From an uncultured Saprospiraceae bacterium (GTDB lineage Bacteria; Bacteroidota; Bacteroidia; Chitinophagales; Saprospiraceae), in the NCBI GenBank assembly GCA_937959095.1, contig CALGLY010000012.1, positions 1 to 12,381 of the forward strand: a stretch of 12,381 nt of DNA, in the 5' to 3' direction. The notes beneath the pieces are model-generated. The model was not told the DNA's origin, searched no databases, and saw nothing but the letters and a program-made list of their open reading frames with translations. Below, piece after piece: positions 7,763 through 12,381 of the stretch. Each line of letters opens with the position of its first letter. Within the stretch, counting starts at the first letter, position 1. A program made the translations under genes and the position numbers.

Positions 7763-7879
7763 ACAGTGTGTTTTTGATAAAAATACAGGAATTCTATTCG
7801 CAAAGCAAGTAGTTCTTTGTACCTCCATTTGATTTTCTGTATTTTCGTTTTTTTGGTATAGACGATAAAAGCAAAACAG

Positions 7880-8014
7880 ATGTCTGGATTAGCCTTACGA
7901 TTAATAGCAAAAGAAAAGGAAGAATGGACTGGAAAGCTGGATTTAGGGAAGTGTGGACTCCTCTATTTACCTCATGAGTTATTTGAACTAAAACTTTTGG
8001 TCACCTTATTCTAG
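7880..8014 (+). pseudogene. 5' remnant of a leucine-rich-repeat protein gene
   Basis: An ATG-started frame of 44 codons ends at TAG (8012-8014). It reads MSGLALRLIAKEKEEWTGKL followed by DLGKCGLLYLPHELFEL. That is the start of a leucine-rich-repeat protein of the kind abundant in some Bacteroidota and cyanobacteria, with an N-terminal LALxLIxxEKxxxTGxLDLGxCGL segment leading into LPxELFEL. After ELKLL the pattern stops and no further repeats are found in any frame, so only the head of the gene remains. A small functional protein cannot be excluded. It is divergent from the broken xisI-like gene, 117 bases away. Confidence 0.55.
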
Positions 8015-8248
8015 ACATTGACACTATTAAAAAGCAAAAATGGATATACAGTCAAAACAAAGGTGCCCATAAACGTAACTAAAAAATTTCTCGTTAAAAA
8101 ACACATAATAAAGTGACAGATTAAATATTAATTAGTCAAAAAACATATGTTCTTTGGTATTTTATTTGGTAAAACATCAAAGAGCCCAAAATATAGTCTT
8201 CCGCTACCGTTGCTATTAAAAAAGGAATGTAGATAAAAGTAAAACAAA
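8015..8248. other. Leader of the histidine kinase gene, with a small hairpin
   Basis: No coding frame is seen here. TCTTTGGTATTTT (8151-8163) can pair with AAAACATCAAAGA (8171-8183) around a 7-base loop, with 12 of 13 positions paired including one G-U. It lies 65 bases upstream of the kinase start. It may be a leader structure or an operator, or chance in AT-rich sequence. No exact TAnnTTTG box was found. Confidence 0.35.
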
Positions 8249-9901
8249 ATGAATATAAAGTCTTCTCGTGAACTTGACCGATTGAAAAAAGAGATGACAC
8301 AGCTTAAAGACCAACTTGAAGAAGCACAACAAGAAAATGAGTATTTACATGCAATTGTGAATAAAAAACTATTGGAAGATCAAGAAGATCCTCTTGCTCA
8401 CACCGCCAATATTTTCACAATTCTCACCAATAATATAAATAGTATTTGTTGGGTTGCAAATGAAGACGGTTTCCTCTTTGTGAGTGATGCCTATGAACGT
8501 ATTTTTGAAGCCTCTATTGACGAACTCTATGTCTCGTCGAGTGCTTATTCACTTTATACCCACCCTGATGATAATGATAAAATGAGTCGAGTTAACCGAA
8601 GGCTTTTTAACTTCGAAGACTTGGTACGTTTCCAACATCGTATTATCACGCCTACAGGAAAAACAAAATGTTTAGATACTCAAATTATTCCTTCCTTTGA
8701 TGAAGAATATGGTAAATTAGTCGTCGGTATTTCGTCTGACACGACCGATTTATACGAACAACAAAAGCAGCTGGAGCTTGCCAAAAATCAAGCAGAGGAA
8801 AGCGATCAACTCAAATCTGCTTTTCTAGCTAATATGTCACATGAAATCCGTACTCCGCTTAATGGAATCATTGGTTTTACCGAATTATTCATGGATCCGA
8901 CCTTATCCATGAATGAAAAAACAGGCTTTACTGAAATCATTAAAGACTGTAGTGAACAACTGATGAGTACAATAACAGAGGTACTTGAGTTATCACAAAT
9001 AAAGACCAAACAAGTAAAAATCGAACCTACTGAAACTGATATAAATAGTGTATTAGTGGATGTCTTCAATATGCTGCAAGAGCGCGCAAAGCGGAAAGGA
9101 ATTGAATTCAAAATCGCAGAAGATTCCATAAAACTGCAAGAAAAAATACACCTAGATAAGGCAAAGCTTAAGCGAATATTAGTAAACCTTGTCGAAAATG
9201 CCATAAAATTCACGAAAGAAGGTGAAGTAATCCTTGGCTGTCATTTAGTAGAAAAACATCTTCATTTCTTCGTAAAAGATACAGGCATTGGCATCCCTAT
9301 AAAAGAGCATGGAAGTATTTTTGAAAGCTTTCATAAAGGTAAAGAGGCAGAAGAGGAACAGCATAGAGGAACAGGACTTGGGTTGACAATTTCTAAATCC
9401 TTTGCAGAACTAATGAAGGGAAAAATACATCTAGAATCCGAACTAAATAAAGGCTCTGTCTTTACATTAGAACTACCATTTATTCCTATAGCTAAGAAAA
9501 ATCAAAAAACGCCTAGTATCCCCGATTTGCAGGATACAACCATTCTCATTGTAGAGGATGAACAAATGAATTATTTTCTTTTGTTCAATGCCGTTTCTCG
9601 TACCAATGCGACTATTATATGGGCAAAAAATGGCTCGGAAGCGCTCAAAATTCTGCAACAAAAAGAAAACGAAGTTGATCTTATTCTAATGGACATCATT
9701 ATGCCAATAATGGGTGGGATAGAGGCTACTCAAAAAATTAAAGTTCTTGCACCAGCACTTCCTATTATTGCACAAACAGCTTGCATCTTAGCAGAAGACA
9801 AAAAGAAAATATTGGGGGCTGGTTGTGATGGTTTTTTAGCTAAACCACTAAAAAAAGATAAACTGTTCCAATTGTTAGAAGCACACCTTTTGGCTGTTTG
9901 A
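8249..9901 (+). CDS. Soluble PAS-domain hybrid sensor histidine kinase
   Basis: The 550-aa protein has no signal peptide or membrane helix, so the stimulus is probably cytoplasmic. The order is: an N-terminal coiled coil (about 5-45), a PAS domain (about 53-165, ending near VVGISSDTTDLYEQ), a linker helix, a HisKA domain with phospho-acceptor His198 in NMSHEIRTPLNG (195-206), a HATPase domain with N box LVNLVENAIKFT (311-322), G1 DTGIGIP (344-350) and G2 RGTGLGLTI (373-381), and a C-terminal receiver (about 431-548). The receiver keeps the acidic pair Glu436-Asp437, phospho-acceptor Asp482 (LMDIIMP), Thr510 and Lys532 (AKPL), so it looks active. No Hpt domain, DNA-binding domain or separate response regulator is present here. 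The output partner must be encoded elsewhere. The next gene is 121 bases downstream with its own promoter box. Confidence 0.95.
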   Translation: MNIKSSRELDRLKKEMTQLKDQLEEAQQENEYLHAIVNKKLLEDQEDPLAHTANIFTILTNNINSICWVANEDGFLFVSDAYERIFEASIDELYVSSSAYSLYTHPDDNDKMSRVNRRLFNFEDLVRFQHRIITPTGKTKCLDTQIIPSFDEEYGKLVVGISSDTTDLYEQQKQLELAKNQAEESDQLKSAFLANMSHEIRTPLNGIIGFTELFMDPTLSMNEKTGFTEIIKDCSEQLMSTITEVLELSQIKTKQVKIEPTETDINSVLVDVFNMLQERAKRKGIEFKIAEDSIKLQEKIHLDKAKLKRILVNLVENAIKFTKEGEVILGCHLVEKHLHFFVKDTGIGIPIKEHGSIFESFHKGKEAEEEQHRGTGLGLTISKSFAELMKGKIHLESELNKGSVFTLELPFIPIAKKNQKTPSIPDLQDTTILIVEDEQMNYFLLFNAVSRTNATIIWAKNGSEALKILQQKENEVDLILMDIIMPIMGGIEATQKIKVLAPALPIIAQTACILAEDKKKILGAGCDGFLAKPLKKDKLFQLLEAHLLAV

Positions 9902-9980
9902 TAATGGAGATAAATATATTTACGTTACCTTCCTAAAAACATTACCTTGCTTATTAGAATAAAGTCTATAATATTTATTC

Positions 9981-9988
9981 TATCTTTG
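9981..9988 (+). promoter_or_regulatory. Bacteroidota -7 promoter box for pdhA
   Basis: TATCTTTG is an exact TAnnTTTG match, ending 34 bases before the pdhA ATG. The only upstream TTG in the gap (9947-9949) is 31 bases away, too far for the usual spacing, so the -33 element is weak or absent. This suggests pdhA is transcribed separately from the kinase gene. Confidence 0.55.
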
Positions 9989-10022
9989 GATTCCTTTTTC
10001 GGAAAGAAATATCAGCACTATA

Positions 10023-11057
10023 ATGGAACAAATGGTAGAAAAGAAATCAACTGCTAAGAAAAAGAAATCGCCAAAATTCTCTAAAGAAACTTATCTAAAA
10101 TGGTACGAAACCATATTACGTATCCGTCGTTTTGAGGAGCGTGCATTGATGATGTACGGACAACAGAAAATTCGAGGGTTTCTTCATGTTTATATTGGGC
10201 AAGAAGCAATAACTGCGGGTATGGAATCGGCACTCCAAGAAGGGGATTGCATCGTGACTGCTTATCGGCAGCATGGTACAGCGATTGGGCGTGGTGTTAC
10301 TACCAAGGCAGCAATGGCAGAGCTATTCGGCAAGGCTACTGGCGTAGTGAAGGGAAAAGGTGGCTCAATGCACTTTTTCTATAAGCCTAATAATTATTTT
10401 GGAGGAAATGGTATCGTAGGCGCGCAAATTCCAATTGGAACAGGCATTGCCTTCGCTGAAAAATATCGCGGAACAGATAATCTTTGTGTCACGATGTTTG
10501 GAGATGGGGCAGCACGACAAGGTGCCTTGCATGAGTCTTTCAATATGGCGATGAATTGGGATGTCCCAGTCCTTTATATCTGCGAAAACAATGGCTATGC
10601 GATGGGAACATCTGTAGGACGGACCAGTAATGTACAGGAAATGTACAAGATGGGCTTATCTTACAATATGCCATGTGAACCTGTGGATGGCATGGATCCA
10701 GAAGCGGTGCATGAAGCGATTTCGAGAGCTGCAAAGCATATTCGTGCAGGAAAAGGTCCTTATTTCTTGGAGATTAGAACCTATCGCTATAAAGGGCATT
10801 CGGTTTCCGATCCAGCAAAATATCGCACGAAGGAAGAGGTTAGTAATTATAAAGACCTCGACCCGCTTAAAATTACAGAAAATAGATTGCTTGAAAGAGG
10901 CTTCGCTACAGAAGCCGACATAAAAGCACTCAAAACCGCTATAAAAACAGAGATAGACGAAGCTGTGAAATTCGCGGAAGCATCGCCGTTTCCTGATGGT
11001 AGCGAGCTTTGGGTAGATAATTATGTGCAGAAGGACTATCCGTTCATTAAGCACTAA
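10023..11057 (+). CDS. pdhA: Pyruvate dehydrogenase E1 component subunit alpha
   Basis: Forms, with E1 beta, the thiamine-diphosphate-dependent decarboxylase of the pyruvate dehydrogenase complex, feeding acetyl-CoA to the TCA cycle. The 344-aa product starts with a Lys-rich tail (7-18), then shows the E1 alpha core: IRRFEERALMMY (34-45), YIGQEA (57-62), TAYRQHG (79-85), GKGGSMHFF (111-119), and the ThDP/Mg motif running from GDG (160-162) to ENNGYA (188-193). The active-site loop YKGHSVSDPAKYRTKEE (256-272) aligns with the loop of mammalian E1 alpha that is regulated by phosphorylation, including His259 and Ser260. A second ATG at 10032 is a possible start. pdhB is not adjacent; the next gene is a thiamine-synthesis fusion. 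A branched-chain E1 alpha is less likely given the overall match. Confidence 0.95.
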   Translation: MEQMVEKKSTAKKKKSPKFSKETYLKWYETILRIRRFEERALMMYGQQKIRGFLHVYIGQEAITAGMESALQEGDCIVTAYRQHGTAIGRGVTTKAAMAELFGKATGVVKGKGGSMHFFYKPNNYFGGNGIVGAQIPIGTGIAFAEKYRGTDNLCVTMFGDGAARQGALHESFNMAMNWDVPVLYICENNGYAMGTSVGRTSNVQEMYKMGLSYNMPCEPVDGMDPEAVHEAISRAAKHIRAGKGPYFLEIRTYRYKGHSVSDPAKYRTKEEVSNYKDLDPLKITENRLLERGFATEADIKALKTAIKTEIDEAVKFAEASPFPDGSELWVDNYVQKDYPFIKH

Positions 11058-11058
11058 A

Positions 11059-11212
11059 TGAGATATGAGATATGAGTGATGAAATATGAGTGTCATGTCC
11101 TGGAATAGCTTGATAGTTAAAAATCAGTTGTTCGACAAATATTTCTTAAATTGAAATAAGGCAACATACCTCTCTCATCACTCATATTTCATCAATCATC
11201 ACTCATATCTCA
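11059..11212. repeat. 34-bp inverted repeat spanning the pdhA-thiED junction
   Basis: Arms 11059-11092 and 11179-11212 are inverted copies at 31 of 34 positions, enclosing an 86-base AT-rich middle. The left arm starts one base after the pdhA TAA. The right arm ends two bases before the fusion gene's ATG. The arms are built from short near-repeats (ATATGAG, GTGATGA). In RNA the right arm holds the whole ribosome-binding region of the next gene, so folding would hide it. The element could equally be a small non-coding inverted-repeat insertion that now supplies the junction. No T-run follows the right arm, which argues against a simple terminator. Confidence 0.75.
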
Positions 11213-11214
11213 AA

Positions 11215-12381
11215 ATGCAGCATCCTATTATCGTCCTCTCCTCTCCCACTCCAGCTATTAATGAAATAAGGCAGGTCATTCAGCTTTTTGAAGCGGGTTT
11301 AGTACGGTTTCATCTTCGGAAACCTGATTTTAGCCTGTCCGAATATCAAGCATGGATAGAACAAATTCCAAAGAAATACTGGAAGCGCATCGTCCTGCAT
11401 CAGCATTATCATTTAGTAGAAGAATTGGGCTTAGGCGGTGTTCACTTGACAGAATATAGTCGAGTAGGAAAAGACGTATTACAACTAATAAAGGACTATC
11501 AATCTGAGCAGATATCGCTTTCGGCTGCGATTCACAACTTAAAGGATTTGGAGATTCTAGGACAGCATTGCGACTACGTCCTTATTAGTCCTGTTTTTGA
11601 TAGTATTTCTAAATTGAATTATAAAGCCAATCCATCATTAGATATTAATACTTGGAAAGGCAACACAAAGGCAAAACTCATCGCATTAGGAGGCATCACG
11701 CATCAGACTCTGCCCATTGCCTTAGCGCGCGGTTTTGATGGCGTAGCAGTGCTTGGACATATTTGGCAAGAGTCTGAACAAGCCGTGCAACAATTCCATC
11801 TTTTACAGCAAACAGTCTTTCGTCCCTATGTCTTGAGTATTGCTGGTTTTGACCCTTCGTCGGGCGCAGGTTTATTGGCTGATATTAAAACCTTCGAGCA
11901 GCAGCAGGTCTATGGATTGAGTGTTTGTACGGCACTAACGATTCAAAATGACATTGATTTTAAGGCAGTAAATTGGATCCAGGAAGCCGATATTTTAGCC
12001 CAAATTCATATTCTACAAGAACGATTTGATATAAAAGCCATAAAAATTGGACTTATTGAAAATTGGACGGTTTTGCAACATATTATTCAAGCATTTCATA
12101 GTAAAGTTATTGTTTTTGATCCAATTTTGCGAGCAAGTGCAGGCTTTGATTTTCATTCCAATAAAGCTTTTCAAGAATTAATAGCCTTACTTAAAAATAT
12201 AAGCCTCATCACTCCCAACAGAGAAGAAATTATTCAATTAGTACCTAATAAAACGCCTACCGAAGCTACCATTTTATTGAGTCATCACTGCCCTACTCTG
12301 CTGAAAGGTGGACACCACGAAGAACGCCTCGGTGAGGACGAACTTTGGGTAAATGGAGAAAAAATTGCGCTTTTTAAGACG
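11215..12381 (+). CDS. thiED: ThiE/TenI-like and ThiD fusion, 3' end beyond the window
   Basis: A continuous frame of 389 codons runs from ATG to the window end without a stop. Residues 1-195 form a TMP-synthase/TenI barrel: RFHLRKP (31-37), GVHLTE (75-80), YVLISPVFDSISK (121-133), ALGGI (157-161) and GFDGVAVLG (173-181). Residues 205-389 match the HMP/HMP-phosphate kinase ThiD: VLSIAGFDPSSGAGLLADIK (206-225), CTALTIQND (238-246), FDPILRASAGF (301-311), LITPNREEI (331-339) and LLKGGHHEE (362-370). About 60-70 residues of ThiD, including the anion-hole region, are missing at the edge. ThiD makes HMP diphosphate and ThiE joins it to the thiazole, so the fusion would couple consecutive steps. 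The first half differs from classical ThiE (SPVFDSISK where ThiE has a GPxFxTxTK-like loop), so a TenI-type thiazole tautomerase is possible. Confidence 0.9.
   Translation, partial: MQHPIIVLSSPTPAINEIRQVIQLFEAGLVRFHLRKPDFSLSEYQAWIEQIPKKYWKRIVLHQHYHLVEELGLGGVHLTEYSRVGKDVLQLIKDYQSEQISLSAAIHNLKDLEILGQHCDYVLISPVFDSISKLNYKANPSLDINTWKGNTKAKLIALGGITHQTLPIALARGFDGVAVLGHIWQESEQAVQQFHLLQQTVFRPYVLSIAGFDPSSGAGLLADIKTFEQQQVYGLSVCTALTIQNDIDFKAVNWIQEADILAQIHILQERFDIKAIKIGLIENWTVLQHIIQAFHSKVIVFDPILRASAGFDFHSNKAFQELIALLKNISLITPNREEIIQLVPNKTPTEATILLSHHCPTLLKGGHHEERLGEDELWVNGEKIALFKT

Noticed and set aside
8806..9213. A 135-codon reverse reading inside the histidine kinase gene
   Set aside because: It is antisense to well-conserved HisKA and HATPase codons, rich in Ser and Phe, and matches no family I recognise.
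10656..11096. A 146-codon reverse reading overlapping the end of pdhA
   Set aside because: It is antisense to conserved E1 alpha sequence and starts inside the inverted repeat. The His/Phe/Ile-rich composition looks like chance.
11058..11214. Possible TPP riboswitch ahead of the thiamine fusion gene
   Set aside because: I looked for the conserved CTGAGA and the GGATAATGCC-like parts of the THI box and found neither. The junction is explained by the inverted repeat instead.
1..12381. CRISPR arrays, tRNA or rRNA genes, intact transposases
   Set aside because: No regularly spaced direct repeats, no cloverleaf-like sequence with a T-arm, and no transposase motifs were seen on either strand.

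Overview
The window is AT-rich chromosomal DNA from a member of the Bacteroidota. This rests on the protein sequences (ClpC, IF-3, proline dehydrogenase, a TenI-like/ThiD fusion), on TAnnTTTG-type promoter boxes close to start codons (7341-7348 reverse, 9981-9988 forward), and on the lack of clear Shine-Dalgarno sequences. Remnants of an XisI-like gene and of a leucine-rich-repeat gene fit a gliding or filamentous lineage such as Saprospiria or Cytophagia. That placement is only a guess.

Layout: 1-119 is a long imperfect inverted repeat cut by the window edge, and 120-486 is gene-free leader. clpC (487-3078, +) is followed by a 313-base gap with a 12-bp stem-loop, then infC (3392-3982, +), which can only start at a non-ATG codon. 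A perfect 32-bp palindrome separates infC from a convergent reverse-strand cluster. In transcription order that cluster is a DUF368 membrane protein (7335-6337), aroE (6203-5463) and proline dehydrogenase (5354-4092). Each junction in the cluster holds a different large hairpin. Bases 7336-8248 hold no intact gene, but carry a broken xisI-like gene (7436-7762, -) and a 44-codon leucine-rich-repeat remnant (7880-8014, +). Next come a soluble PAS hybrid histidine kinase (8249-9901, +), the pyruvate dehydrogenase E1 alpha gene pdhA (10023-11057, +), and a thiE/tenI-thiD fusion (11215 to beyond 12381, +).

Most genes are housekeeping: protein quality control, translation initiation, proline catabolism, aromatic amino-acid synthesis, lipid-carrier recycling and central carbon metabolism. 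The clearest functional link is pdhA, a thiamine-diphosphate enzyme, directly upstream of a thiamine-synthesis fusion gene. A 34-bp inverted repeat fills the junction between them, from the pdhA stop codon to the fusion's start codon. I see no complete new defence or mobile system. The most unusual features are the intergenic inverted repeats, the infC start, the ThiE/TenI-ThiD fusion and the decayed island at 7436-8014.
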